A DNA stretch of 64,000 nt from Doryteuthis pealeii (GCA_023376005.1 CM042143.1:86445051-86509050); one strand, 5' to 3'; positions 22,216 to 33,545 are shown, counted from the first letter of the stretch. Translations and numbers: made by a program. The notes: generated from the sequence alone by a model not told the origin.

Positions 22216-22544
22216 ATTAAATAAATCTTGATCAAGAAAATAAAAGTCTTGTGAGTTGATTAATTGCATGACTAAAAAGTTAGCCCTTAGAAGATGCAAG
22301 TAAGTCTACTCAGATCTCTGTCTCTGTCTCTCTCTCTATATATATATATATCACCCGAGTTTACTCTCTCATGTATATACCCAATATACGATGTATGTAT
22401 ACAGTTATACAACAATAATTGCTTGAAAAAAAAAAAAAAAAAAAAGACCAGCATTAAATAACCCATAAAGAGTTGATATACTATTAAACAAATAAGCCAA
22501 CTAACCGCAAAAAGATTAATTGATTACACATTGTTTTACATAGA

Positions 22545-22812
22545 GGTGCTTGTGGTGTAATGGTTATTAGAGTAGGTATCCTGGTTGAGGCCGTTTGCAT
22601 TTCACATATCACTAATACCTTTCGGAAAGATATGCATCCAACTATTCTCCTTGCAGCTATGGGTATATAGTAGGGCAGACTGGGCTCTTTAACATTGGTT
22701 AGGCAACCAGTCTAGGAGAAGGAAAATTCTGAATTCAAATCTTTTAAACTTTGCTAAAGAATTGACCTTGTGTTGCTTCCTGCTTATGCAGAGGGGTTGG
22801 GTAAATACCTAC
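22545..22812 (+). mobile_element. SINE C, best copy
   Basis: The head GAGGTGCTTGTGGTGTAATG (box A TGGTGTAATGG) is followed by CATTTCACATATCACTAATA, CTATGGGTATATAGTAGGGC, GGCAACCAGTCTAGGAGAAG and GAATTGACCTTGTGTTGC. It has tRNA-derived SINE organisation; the source tRNA cannot be named. Confidence 0.65.
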
Positions 22813-23204
22813 ACAGACTTACAGAATGCTACAATATGAGAGTATATCTTACAGCAAAATTGGAATGTTTAGGCATAAGTAAGATAAGATGTAGCCATGA
22901 ATATGAACAAGAATAAAAGAGAAAATAAATCCAAATCAGATAACACCTATCATTTCTGTTAACAAGAAGGAAATCATTCTTTTGTAATAAGACAATGTTC
23001 TTTTAGTCTTAAGAGGATTAATAAAAATGTATTCAAGATTCCTGAAAACCTATTTCCAATCATATTAGAAGAATCAATTTAAGATAACAGCACTTACATT
23101 TCACCATTTCCAGAATTAGAAAGATAATCTAATTGTATGTACACACACACAAAATATATATATATGATGATGTGATGAGTCTAATTTTCAGTGTATATAT
23201 TATA

Positions 23205-23258
<54 letters not shown>

Positions 23259-23488
23259 ACAGACACATGTGTCTATAATATATATTTTTTGTATTTAATA
23301 ATGCAAGCATGAGTGCTATATCAAATAAATGACAAACTAAGTTGGATATTATGTACTGAGTTCCGTTTTATTTTGTTCCAATATTTCAAAAGAATCAGCT
23401 CTTTCTTTGACAAGGATTTCTGTTAGACTGACTGGCTACAGTAGTCACTGGCATTTTTATGGGTCATGGTGTTCATGGACTCAAGAAC

Positions 23489-23545
<57 letters not shown>

Positions 23546-23564
23546 TATATATATATATACATGA

Positions 23565-23785
23565 ATAGATAAAAGGTTTAGCTTTTTTTTTTTTATTGGA
23601 ACAATCATTACAACCGTTCAGTTTTTTTGCTATGGAATTCCTATCACATTCAACCATAATCATACTATTTGCATCATTTCCAAAAGCAATTTCGTTTTAC
23701 CTGAGGAATGCCATAGCAAGAAACCAAACGGTTGTAATGATTGTTCCAATAAATAAATAAAAAAGCTAAACCTTTTATTTATTCA
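23565..23785. repeat. Inverted repeat containing hammerhead copies
   Basis: The left arm (about 23565-23650) and right arm (about 23700-23785) are reverse complements with some divergence. Both contain CCATAGCA, CGGTTGTAATGATTG and AAAGCTAAACCTTTT-type blocks. The right arm keeps a foldable hammerhead; the left-arm core is destroyed. An inverted arrangement of hammerhead-bearing terminal repeats is a known feature of Penelope-like elements, but no reverse-transcriptase ORF was seen here. Confidence 0.6.
23697..23737 (+). ncRNA. Hammerhead ribozyme motif (CUGAGGA core)
   Basis: Stem I is TTAC (23697-23700) with GTAA (23734-23737). The core CTGAGGA is 23701-23707 (the variable N7 is G). Stem II is TGC/GCA around CATA, with an A-A mismatch in the first pair. 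GAAA is 23720-23723. Stem III is ACC/GGT around AAAC, and the predicted cleavage follows U23733 (GUU). It sits in the right arm of an inverted repeat whose left arm (23565-23650) carries a damaged copy. Confidence 0.5.
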
Positions 23786-23893
23786 TTTATTTATCTATTA
23801 ATGCTCTATCACAGATATTGAGCCTCTTCTAATAACACTGTACATTGGATTACTACTGCTTTTTCAAGTGTAATAGTGCCAACCATACACACT

Positions 23894-23931
<38 letters not shown>

Positions 23932-23972
23932 GAAAACAAAGTATTCTGAGGATGATTTTTATTATAGAAGGA

Positions 23973-24019
23973 GCCAACATTAGAATGTTTCAGTTTGTTT
24001 AATAAACCATCATCAGGGC
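23973..24019 (-). ncRNA. Hammerhead ribozyme motif
   Basis: Read on the minus strand: stem I GCC (24019-24017) with GGC (23975-23973); core CTGATGA (24016-24010); an imperfect stem II region (24009-23992); GAAA (23991-23988); a perfect five-pair stem III ACATT/AATGT with a 2-nt loop (23988-23977); predicted cleavage after U at 23976 (GUU). The weak points are stem II and the short stem I. It shares the ATGCCCTGA entry with the motif at 11893. Confidence 0.5.
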
Positions 24020-24167
24020 ATTGTTGATATATATATATATATATTGTCGGCTGAAAATAGCCTTATCACAAACATCGTCTGTTTGTTTACTTCTTGTAAG
24101 TTCGTGTAGAGGTCACTTAAGAGGAATATAAATACCTACTCCTTAACAAAATGAAGAAATCTGCTAA

Positions 24168-24330
24168 GTCCGTTTGGTGTGGTGGTAAAGACGCTTGACA
24201 GTCAGCTTGACAATCAGGTTTCGAATCGCACACGGGGCGGTCTTTGTATCTATAGCTCTGCTGATGAGGCCTAATAGGCCGAAATGTACATACAGAGATT
24301 GATTTTTCTCGATTTGTTTAGCCTTAAATT
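24168..24330 (+). mobile_element. tRNA-headed SINE carrying a hammerhead ribozyme
   Basis: A tRNA-like head starts near 24168. Its box-A-like TGGTGTGGTGG is at 24175-24185 and box-B-like GTTTCGAATCG at 24218-24228, the spacing of an internal Pol III promoter. About 28 nt after box B a complete hammerhead fold begins (24256-24297, listed separately). The order of tRNA-like promoter then hammerhead is the one known from the Schistosoma Sm-alpha SINE-like family. The 3' end is uncertain; AT-rich sequence with TTAATTAATT follows. A second element with the same order lies at 46092. Confidence 0.65.
24256..24297 (+). ncRNA. Hammerhead ribozyme, complete core
   Basis: Stem I is CTCTG (24256-24260) paired with CAGAG (24293-24297). 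The core CTGATGA is 24261-24267. Stem II is GGCC (24268-24271), loop TAATA, GGCC (24277-24280). GAAA is 24281-24284. Stem III is the self-complementary ATGT/ACAT (24284-24291), which as a monomer gives only two pairs with a four-base loop. A15.1 pairs with U16.1, and the predicted cleavage follows A24292 (AUA triplet). All invariant core bases are present. A stem III this short is typical of hammerheads in retroelements and retrozymes, which often work as dimers. Confidence 0.78.
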
Positions 24331-24420
24331 TAATAGGTAATCCCGCCTAATTAATTAATTAATTATTAATTAATTAACTTTCATAAAATTAGGTTCGACT
24401 TCATTTAAACACATATTCTC

Positions 24421-24472
<52 letters not shown>

Positions 24473-24914
24473 AGAAACTTAAAACAGTGGTTAATAAGCT
24501 TTTTGAGATTTTCTGAACATTATTCAAATATAAACGTGGAAAGAATAAAAGAGAAAAAACAAAAAAATGTTTTCTTTTTTCTTTTCTTTGACAATAACCA
24601 TTATAACACGAATCACTTTCAGTAATGTAACTTATTAGAAATAAAGGTATAATTTTATACACCCATTGAAATTGAATGAATTCACTTAATAATTACACAT
24701 TAAAGTTTAACACTCACAGCTTCATAGTAAAATAATTGTAATCTTCCAGGAGAATAAGATTAATTACAGAGAAGTTTTAACTTATAAGAATTATAGAATG
24801 TTTTTGTTTTATTCCTTTAATTACTAAAGTATTTTTTAAAAGTATTCTCTAATATCACAAACATTTTGCTATTGGTAAAAAGGGCGCAGATTAAACTAAA
24901 TCATATATGCTAAT

Positions 24915-25192
24915 TATGGAGGCACTGATGGTGTAATGGTTATTGTCATAGAAAATGGACATAGCAAACTGAGTTCAAAACCTGGACAAAGCTGTTTGCA
25001 TTTTACATAGTGCTAATACCTTTGGGAAAGATATGAATCCAACTATTCTCTCTCCAGTTATGGCAGACTGGGCTTGGTTATGTAACCATTCTAGGAGAAG
25101 GAAAACTGAATTCAAACCTGTTAAACCCCGCTTAAGAAATTGACCAGGTGTTGTATCCTAATTGTGAGGGGAGGGGCATAAATACATATTAT
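24915..25192 (+). mobile_element. SINE C copy
   Basis: The head GGAGGCACTGATGGTGTAAT and GAGTTCAAAACCTGG (box-B-like) precede the same body as 22545-22812, ending in AATTGACCAGGTGTTG. An A/T stretch follows. Confidence 0.62.
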
Positions 25193-26234
25193 TTTTTTAT
25201 TTTTTATTTTTTTTTAGAATGCACTAGTAAAAATGATCTTAAAAGAATTATCTTTTGTTTAAATGGTGTGGAAATGAGATATCTGCATTTCTTTCTTCCC
25301 CACTGATCCAACTTCCTTCAGTCTCTTCTCTCAATTACTTATTTTTCTACCTTCAGATGTGATACTACCAAAACAAAAATGATTTTTTTCTTCTCTTCTT
25401 TCTTCCTAACTTTCCTTCCTCCATTGACTTGATTCCATTTCTTTCTCTTCCTCCATCCTCAATTCCAATCTTTATTTAAACTTTTTATCCCTCGCTTTTG
25501 AATTTCTATTTAATTCCACATTTTTCTCATTTTCAGCTTAATGAACAATTAAATTGCAATGATTTTTGCAATCACATAAATCAGCAATTCTTTGCAATCC
25601 ACACACAGAGGGAAATACAATCTTCCTTTGCCAGTTTTTTCTCCCTTTTTTTCTCAGCCAATCAGTATCAAGATGCAAAACTCATCCATTTTTTTTTTTT
25701 TTTTTTCATTATTCTATTTCCTTTTCTAGAAGGATTGGCTTCCTTCGGTAAATGAGCTCTCTAGAATAGATCTAATAACCTTAAAAGAAATTGTTTTCCT
25801 CAAGTATCTGCAGATATTGTAAATTTTACTAGTTTATTAGGAATCATTGTTAAAAGGGCTTTGTCAAAATTCCAGTAGTAAAAATCCAGCCACCATATAG
25901 TGCTAACAGTGAAAAGTAGTAGTGACTTAGATTCACCAGACAAGTAGTTAAGAATTAACTGCTACCAAAAACCTGGTCTATTTAAGACAGAACTCTTTGG
26001 AATAGTCCATTTTTAATGGGTAGTATGGTCTATACCATTCTCTAAATAGACACTATAACAGTCATTATTTAACAGGTTTTTCTTTATTTACTTTGGATAT
26101 AGTAAGGATCTTTTTTTAATAGAAAAAATGCCTTGAACCTTTGATTTGCACAAAATGTATTTTACCCATATATCCCGTATATATTTTTGTATGTCAAATT
26201 TTGAAGACGTAATTTTAAGGTAAAATCTTGGAGT
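25193..26234. other. No gene recognised
   Basis: Pyrimidine-rich plus strand at 25270-25480. The ORFs of 60-85 codons are low complexity. Nothing repeated was noticed. Confidence 0.5.
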
Positions 26235-26803
26235 TGACCTATCATCATCATCATCATCATGTCGCGCAAGCAGCACATATCCATGACAATCTCTCGCCAA
26301 CCTTCCCTATCATTCATTGCCCCTGGTAGTCTTCTGCACAGCAACCAGCATCCTCGCATAGTTGGTCAATGTAGGTCCTTGGTGGGTGGCCCACACTAGC
26401 ATGTCCATGTGTTGGCTTCCACAGGAGAAAGTCACATGAGCTCATCCTTGCTTCTCCAGCAGTGTCCTGCATGCCTAGTCCATCTCACTCAGATGGTTTG
26501 TGAGATGGTGGGCAGGTGGCCATACAGCTGCTTCCTTGTGGGGTGCTGCTTCCACAACTTGTTCAAAACTGCATGCAGCATTCTTGTGCAGCTCCTATCC
26601 AGCTTATTCTCAAGGCGCCTCATTAGGGTCCAAGTGGTGCAGCCATACAGCAGCACAGACATAACCACGGCCTGGAAGAATTGTTGCTTTAACTTGTCAG
26701 TGAGATCGGATTTCCATGACTGATAATTTGTCTGTGGCCGACCATGCCTTTCCTATTTGTGTATTAACATCGCTTTCTGTGGATGAGTTGACCCATAGTT
26801 GAG
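26235..26803 (-). pseudogene. LINE RT/C-terminal remnant
   Basis: The minus frames read SSTDSDVNTQIGKAW, SVLLYGCTTWTL, RRLENKLDRSCTRML and GHCWRSKDELICDV, then RPTKTYIDQLCEDAG, with frameshifts. This is the end of the RT domain plus the C-terminal tail of a non-LTR element, ending in (ATC)n. A family E copy is inserted just beyond its 5' side. Confidence 0.75.
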
Positions 26804-26814
26804 TGATAATTTTG

Positions 26815-27153
26815 TTTGTTTGTTTGTTTTACGGCATATCAACCTCAGTGGGTCATTTAATGCCGATAAAGTTTTGAAATAAATCAATTCTTAATGGATA
26901 ATACAATTTTTTTATAAATACATTTTTCTATTTAACCCATAAATGAGACCCTAACAGGTACTACCACTCCGGGTCAGAGTGGACCAGGGAGCAATGGTGA
27001 TGAATGGGGTGCTCCACATTCCCCAAACCTCCAAAACTGGAATCTCACCATCAGATAGAGTTTAACGTCATTCCAAGGACATGTAGATCTACAGCCACCG
27101 CCTTCTAGCACCCATATAATAAAAAGGGGTTGGGGCTTGCCATAAGGGCAATA
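26815..27153 (-). mobile_element. Family E (AAAC-tailed) inserted next to a LINE remnant
   Basis: GATAATTTTGT is duplicated at 26804-26814 and 27154-27164. On the minus strand the tail is GGTTGATATGCCGTAAAACA then AAAC repeats, the subfamily with TATCGGCATTAAATGACCC. Confidence 0.75.
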
Positions 27154-27324
27154 GATAATTTTGTCAAGTTGAAATCCAAATACAATTGGCAGGCGTAGGT
27201 GCAAACATTGTCTCCAGAAATTAATGATATTATGATAATAAATCAAGAATTAACTTAGACGCATATGCATGTATAAATCCATATGTAATTATGTAAGAAG
27301 TCTAGAGAGCAATTATTTACTCAA

Positions 27325-27497
27325 CCATTCCTCTACGAGCAAGGATGTGACACAAGATCAATTTGAATTCAGAGTTTTCCTTCTCCAAGACAGGTTGCCA
27401 TACCAAAATTAAACTTTGGTGATTTTTGACAATGATTTCAACTCAGGTTCATTTCCTATGATGATAACTATTGCACTACGAGTGCCTCCATAAAGAC
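27325..27497 (-). mobile_element. SINE C, internally deleted
   Basis: The plus strand has GAATTCAGAGTTTTCCTTCT, AGACAGGTTGCCATACC and then the head blocks TTTCAACTCAGGTTCATTTC and TGCACTACGAGTGCCTCC. The middle is missing. Confidence 0.55.
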
Positions 27498-27498
27498 T

Positions 27499-27870
27499 GA
27501 AAAATTGTGACTATCACAACCAAGCTGAGTTTGGTATTCCAAATATATTAATGTATAATAATAATAATAATAATAATACTTCATCTCAATAATGTAAATG
27601 GAACTCAATTTGTCTCAAATTTATTAACTTTTTCCAAACCATATTTTATTTTTTGATTAAAGATTAAAGTCCATGATGATAATTGTTGCACCATATGCGC
27701 TCTATAAGCCTGAAAAATTGTGACTATCACAACTAAGTTGAGTTTGGTATTCCAAATATATTAATATAATAATAATAATAATCCTCATCTCAGAAATATA
27801 AACAGAACTCAATTGGTTTCTAATTTATTAACTTTTCCCAAACCATATTTCATTTTTTTGATTAAAGATA
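27499..27870. repeat. Two direct repeats of about 165 bp
   Basis: CTGAAAAATTGTGACTATCA to TTTTTTGATTAAAGAT occurs at 27499-27665 and 27708-27870, each with an (ATA)n run of different length (27555-27577; 27765-27781). A fragment of a SINE C head sits between them. Confidence 0.7.
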
Positions 27871-28254
27871 TCTAAATTATCTCCAAGACTTTTTACAGAT
27901 AAAAGTTTAAAAAAAAAAAAAAAAAAACGATAAGAGTAAACATGTATAATCTTTAGTAAAGGAAGAAGAAGAAAAAGAAAACTGGTAAAAGTCTATTTTG
28001 TGATTTGGGCTTTGGAATTGAAGGAGGCAAAATAAAATTTGTGCAATGGAAATTGTGTGGCAGGAGGAGGAATGAAATGAGTCAAAATTAGTGAAGATGA
28101 AAAATTCAAGAAACTGAAATTAAAAGTATGCATGGAATGAAGTCTGCAAATTTGAAATTCTTCACTTTGTAATGTTAAGGGGCAGCAGTTAATGGGCAGA
28201 AAGTGAATTTAGGAAATAGAGGGATAAATATACACAGGTTTATGTGTGCAAATG

Positions 28255-28410
28255 TATGCATTTATATATATGTGCTCATGTGTGTGTGTGTGTGTGCGTA
28301 TATATATATGTATATACACACACACACACACTCTTGGTTTGAAAATCGCATATGCGATAAACTGTCAGTAACCAAATGCTATTGGCTTTATGTCCACAGT
28401 ACCATAACTT
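28255..28410. repeat. (GT)n/(CA)n pair and decayed foldback copy
   Basis: (GT)n at about 28279-28297 and (CA)n at 28315-28332 flank (AT)n. Then AAACTGTCAGTAACCAAATG and CTTTATGTCCACAGTACC match the foldback family. Confidence 0.5.
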
Positions 28411-28479
28411 AGATATATATGAGGTAAGGTAAAAGGAAAAGTGGACAAAAAATAATGACTCAAACAAGTAGAAGTAGAG

Positions 28480-28525
28480 AGAAATATTTTGTTCCACTTT
28501 ATGCAAGGAACTTCATCAGTCTGAC
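28480..28525 (-). ncRNA. Degenerate hammerhead motif
   Basis: On the minus strand CTGATGA (28519-28513) plus an extra A is followed by stem II GTTCC/GGAAC (28511-28507 with 28495-28491) and then AAAA in place of GAAA. Stem I pairs for only three bases. It is a decayed relative of the others. Confidence 0.35.
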
Positions 28526-28639
28526 TTTATTCAAAACAAAGTACGTACATTTGATAGATATATGTGTGTGTGTGTGTGTATATATATAGTGTGCAAAAAC
28601 ATATTCCTCTCTGTTATATATAATAACAAAACCGTTGTT

Positions 28640-30680
28640 TTTGTTAACAGTGTGTTGCTTCGTTCTTAGAGTTGCCAACAACTATGGCAGCTCATTTCCA
28701 CTAATTTCCCGACCCGTCGCAAAGACGCTCTAACCCAGTTGTGTCGATCCCAATTTTGTGGATCAAAGGAAAGCACAGTGTGGGTGCAAAAAGCATCAAC
28801 AAGTCAGAGACACATGTGGTAGTCACGGAACTAAGTCATCTCATCAAGTACCGTGACTTGCATAGGACCACCAAGATTCAAAGATGACACTACTAGTTCT
28901 ACAAACAAAGCAATAAAAAGGAAAGAAAGAAAAACAACAAAAAAACACCATTACTCAACCTATCAGATAATACAAAAAATAAATCTCTGTACAAATTGAG
29001 TACACATTAAGCACTAAATACAAACGTTTATCTCATGAATTATCTAGGCTCCAACCTAATGAGAATCTACTTTAAAAAAAGAATTAGAAAAGAAATGGTA
29101 AAAAAAAAATCAATAAAAAATCAGATCAATTGAGACCATACTGAATAATGACTGAGGATGGGAAATACATCAAAAGAAAGCACTGACATCTCAAAAGAAT
29201 GCAAGAAAATTTTCAAATATCTCCAGAAATAAAGTACTACAAGAACATAATCCTTCAACAACCAACCTACAATTCCAAAGATGACAGCTCAACAAATTTC
29301 ACCATCACAATCAGTTGTTAAAATTTCAACATTACAATCAAAGAAGCATTAATAATTATCTCACATCATATAGTCACCTACGCAATACTACACTAGAGAG
29401 AAAGAGAGAGAGAAGAAAAAAATTCTAATAAAATGTGTTTTCAAGAAACAAGGACGTTAGAGTATTGTTAATCCCTGATTACCTCCCTATAAGACAACAC
29501 TCTCTAGATATACTAAATACTATCCTCATACCAAATACCATTCTGAAATTCTAAAAAGATGATCACTGAAAGTGAATCTCATGTTTGTTTACATTCACAG
29601 GAGCCAAAAATATCCAATGTCATATCAAATTGATGTATTTTTTTCTATTTTAAGGTAAACATATTTTTTTCTTAATTTCAGTTTACAGAATTTATTTTTT
29701 ATTAAAAAATGTTTTTCTATTTTAAGGTTGGGAATATATTTTGGCAATGTAGGTAAATTCTTGTAATTTTTAGTCATTAATACTTCAGGCACGCTTAGCA
29801 TTATAGGAAATGGAATCAGTAACCAAAGTTCAAATACTGGGTGAGGCTGTTTGCATTTTACTTCATGCTGTAAGGTTTAAAGGGATAATACTTGAAGATA
29901 AAACTCCGACAAGGGTTGATAGACAAAACATTTAATAGGTATACAGCACATGGATAAACAGGGTACATAATACATAGAGGTGTACATAAACATACATACA
30001 AAATTAGAGATAAAGAAATGAAACAGTTTTATTTAATAAATAGTTTCAGTTTAGATTAATTGATTTTGGGGAGATTTTTAAAATTGAAGTTTTGTTGACT
30101 GGTCATCGATAATGTCCGAAACTTTCAAAAAAATTTTTTTTTTTTTAAATTGAAAAAATAATTTTATTCAAACATAAATTTCATGTATATAAAACAATCC
30201 CCAGACTGGAGAATAATAAAAAGTCTATAAAGTATATAGTAAAAAAGCATAGTAAAACCTACATACACACATTTTAGGTGCAGTTTTCTCAGTGATTTTA
30301 AATTGTTAAACAATTTTCACCCAATTTCTTTTTGATATGCAACAATATTCTGTCCTATTTTTCAATGCTCCTTCCTGTCACGATTACATTATTAATTTAT
30401 TTTTGTTCTTTCTCTAATAACAGCCCCAGAAGAACATTACTTGTGCTATTTTGGGTTTTCTAACAATTTTAAGGCATTTTGGTGAAATTATAACAGCTAG
30501 AAATTTATTTTTATAGATTAATGAGGAGTTAAGTTCTATTTTATTCTTCAGACATTTTAATAAAAAGGTCAGACAAGAGCTTTTCAGTGAATAATTTAAA
30601 AGAATTTAAATCAATAATTGCAAATAATTTCTTTTAAATATTATATGACATTCAAATACTTGTCAAAACATTTCCAACAG
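28640..30680. other. Mostly unrecognised sequence
   Basis: 28670-28900 is GC-richer (CCGACCCGTCGCAAAGACGC, CACATGTGGTAGTCACGGAA) but has no long ORF and no family match; it may be a low-copy transposon. A SINE C fragment lies at 29785. The rest is AT-rich with poly-A/T runs. Confidence 0.45.
29785..29880 (+). mobile_element. SINE C head fragment
   Basis: CAGGCACGCTTAGCATTATA, AGTTCAAATACTGG and GAGGCTGTTTGCATTTTACT match the SINE C head and first body block. Confidence 0.45.
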
Positions 30681-30726
<46 letters not shown>

Positions 30727-30814
30727 TATAATATACATATATATATATAATATACATATATAGTTATACTCATACCGTCGGATTCATTTCCTTTCTTTTA
30801 ACTTATATATATAT

Positions 30815-30840
30815 AAGTAAGTAAAGTCGTCAGGGGGGTA
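30815..30840 (-). mobile_element. SINE A tail fragment
   Basis: AAGTAAGTAAAGTCGTCAGG is the reverse complement of the SINE A 3' end only. Confidence 0.45.
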
Positions 30841-31042
30841 ACCTATCCTGTGTAATTCGTTTCTAAGAAACTATTGAAATGTATTTACAGTTAGCTTCAA
30901 ATGATGGGGGAAGAAAAAAGAAAAACACTGGGATGCATGGATACGATTTTACTGCGTCCTTTTATATTTTTGTGCGTCAGATATGCAGGAAGCGTACCTA
31001 TCAGCATCTCTGTATATATAAATATAAACGTAAAAAGTATGT

Positions 31043-31224
31043 GTAAGTAAAGTCGTCGGGGTGGCCTAATGTCGGTATCAGCCAATCAGCGAGGGAGTCT
31101 ATCCCCTTTTCACCCGTGCTAAACCAAGGAGATTGTTTTAGCGTCTGAGGTGGAGCGCCACACCTACCATCGGATCCTTACTTTACCGCACAGATCACTG
31201 TGCTACTGATATGCTGAGTTGGCG
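31043..31224 (-). mobile_element. SINE A, 5'-truncated
   Basis: Reverse complement of the SINE A body and tail (GTAAGTAAAGTCGTCGGGGT through CATATGCTGAGTTGGCG-like). The tRNA-like head is absent. Confidence 0.8.
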
Positions 31225-31257
31225 ATATATATAAAGATTTAAGAAATAGATATACTA

Positions 31258-31900
31258 AGTTTTTGGGGAAGCATGAATAACTGTGAGTGTAGGTGTTCAA
31301 ACTAGACTAATGTTTAAAAAAAATATATAAATGACTTACCAGTTGTGTTAGGATTGGTATTGTAAGTCATATTGCACTTGGGATATTTATAGTAATTAAA
31401 ATGTTGCCGGTTAATGCAGTTGTATTTTTTTTTTTGGTTATAAGTCGTCGGGTGGCCTAAAGTCGGTATCAGCCAGACAGCGAGAGAGTCTATCCCCATT
31501 TCACTAACGCTAGACCAAGGAGATTATTTTTGCATCTGAGGTGGAGCGCCACATCTACCATCAGCTCCTCACTACCTTTCTAAATATTTCTAACACATAA
31601 ACCACCTTCCAATAAAAAAATCCATATTATATATATTATATATATATATATATTGAAAAAAAAAAGTTTTTTACGCATGAATATGTGAGTGTAGATGTTC
31701 AAACTAGACTAATGTTTAAAAAAATATATATAAATGACTTACCAGTTGTGTTAGAATTGGTATTGTAAGTGATATTGAACTCTGGGGATTTACAGTAATT
31801 GTTATATTCCTAGTTAAGGCAGATGTAAATTTCTTTTTGTAAGTAATGGATTTTTATTGGAAGGTAGTTTATGTGTTAAAAGATATTTAGAGAATATGTG
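31258..31900. repeat. Direct repeats split by SINE A, with an inner inverted repeat
   Basis: 31258-31435 and 31675-31830 share GTTCAAACTAGACTAATGTT and ATGACTTACCAGTTGTGTTA. Segment 31577-31625 (AAACCACCTTCCAATAAAAA) is complementary to 31845-31895. The repeat pair predates the SINE A insertion at 31440-31575. Confidence 0.65.
31440..31575 (-). mobile_element. SINE A 3' half inserted in a duplicated segment
   Basis: TAAGTCGTCGGGTGGCCTAA to CATCAGCTCCTCAC is the minus-strand body and tail. It splits a pair of direct repeats (31258-31435 and 31675-31830). Confidence 0.75.
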
Positions 31901-31965
31901 TGTAAGTATATAAAAATAGAAAAAACAACAAGGTGTGTAGAAGGATTATTCATATATATATATAT

Positions 31966-32214
31966 CGGGTTAGCTCAGTCGGTAGAGCGTTCAGCTAGAA
32001 ACCACAAGGTTCCTAGTTCGATACCCGCTCTCGCCAACTCAGCGTATGAGTAGCACAAGGATCTGTGCGGTAAAGTAAGGAGCTGATGGTAGGTTTGGTG
32101 CTCCACCTCAGACGCTAAAATAATCTCCTTGTCTAGCGCTAGTGAAAAGGGGATAGACTCCCTCGCTGCATGGCTGATACCGACACTAGGCCGCCCCGAC
32201 GACTTTACTTACTT
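31966..32214 (+). mobile_element. SINE A, full length
   Basis: The best preserved head is CGGGTTAGCTCAGTCGGTAG with TAGTTCGATACCCG (canonical box B, GTTCGATACCC). The body and the ACTTTACTTACTT tail are complete. A good reference copy for the family. Confidence 0.88.
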
Positions 32215-32666
32215 ACATACATTAGTGATAATAATAATAATGATAATATTAGTAATAGTAGTAGAGAAAAGAGGTAAGGGTCTACCATGGTTTCTAATCC
32301 AAATGATTTCATTGGGACCCTACCCTATACTTAACTAATTAATTCCTTAGTTAAACGGAGATAAATTTTTTTTCCCCATAATAATGTTTGAATGCTATGT
32401 TACTTAAAAAATTTTCCCAACTACCACGTGCAACTTTGTTATTCTATTTGTTTATTTATTCCTTAGTTTTCATTTCTTTATTGTTATTAACTTAATTCAA
32501 CTTAATTCTAATTATAAATGATTTTTACCATGATAGACCCTTAACTCTTTTCCTTTACTACTATTATTACTAATATCATTATTATTGCTCTCTGCTTATA
32601 ATATATTGAGCACTTTTGGATAATTTACTAATGCCACTGCAACAGAAAGGTTAAAGCAGCAATTGG

Positions 32667-32687
<21 letters not shown>

Positions 32688-32702
<15 letters not shown>

Positions 32703-33038
32703 GAAGTTTTGGTATGTACGTGTCGACTTATAACTCACAAACTAGAGGTCATTCATATTTTAAATCTTGTATACCACTTAATATGTTTATAACTAAGCAA
32801 CACATAAATTTGTTTTTTTAAATTTTTAATCGATATAATTCAATAATTAAGAAAAATTTTTAAAATACTGTATACAGACACCCCCACTCCACTACCCTTG
32901 ACACGAGTAGAGTTTTTAACTTTCAAGACAGAAATATCAAAAACTACCATTAACACAATCTTCATTTTCTTATTTTCTTTTTATTCTCTTTCCTTAAAAT
33001 CTTTTTTAGTCCCGTCATGGACAGGGTACTTTTGCTAG

Positions 33039-33039
<1 letters not shown>
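32688..33039 (+). mobile_element. Helitron-like element (third family)
   Basis: TATATAAAAGGAAGTTTTGG at the 5' side. At the 3' side CCC-GTC-ATG-GAC-A-GGG (33011-33026) forms a clear hairpin, and CTAGT ends it (33035-33039) inside (AT)n. Confidence 0.6.
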
Positions 33040-33076
<37 letters not shown>

Positions 33077-33298
33077 ATATTAGTTCAACTTTGTTTCTAA
33101 GTCTGAATAATAAAAAAAGCTCTTTGCACTGACAGGAAATTTTTACTTGGTAATACCAATTATTTTTTCTTTCCTCTCACCCACCCACCATGCCACCCAA
33201 ATTTAACCCTGATGAACCTAATAATTCAGTAAGTTAGTCTTAAACGTTAAAATTACATGTTAACTAAATGTCAAAACTTATTTGGGTAATGCTAATGG

Positions 33299-33545
33299 GT
33301 TGGTTTAGCTCAGTCGGTAGAGCATCCACTTAGGAATTACAAGATTCCAGGCTAGATACCATTCCCATCAACTCAACATATGAGTAGCACAGATTGGGTA
33401 ATTTGATCTGTGCAGTAAAGTTGAGAGCTGATGGTAAGCGTGGCACTCCACCCCAGCAAAAAAAAAAAAAAAAAAACAATCTCCCTTGTTTAGTGCTAGC
33501 AAAAGGGGGATAGACTGCCTCACCGTTTGGCTGAAATTGACAAAG
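33299..33545 (+). mobile_element. SINE A, subfamily 2
   Basis: The head GGTTTAGCTCAGTCGGTAGA is followed by the subfamily-2 insertion TTGGGTAATTTGATCTGTGC and an A-stretch replacing the CAGACGCTAAAA part. The tail is decayed. Confidence 0.8.

Noticed and set aside
31966..32040. Functional tRNA-Lys gene
   Set aside because: The D-arm and T-loop are good, but there is no matching acceptor stem or anticodon arm, and the same head is followed by the same body and tail in ten other places: a SINE.
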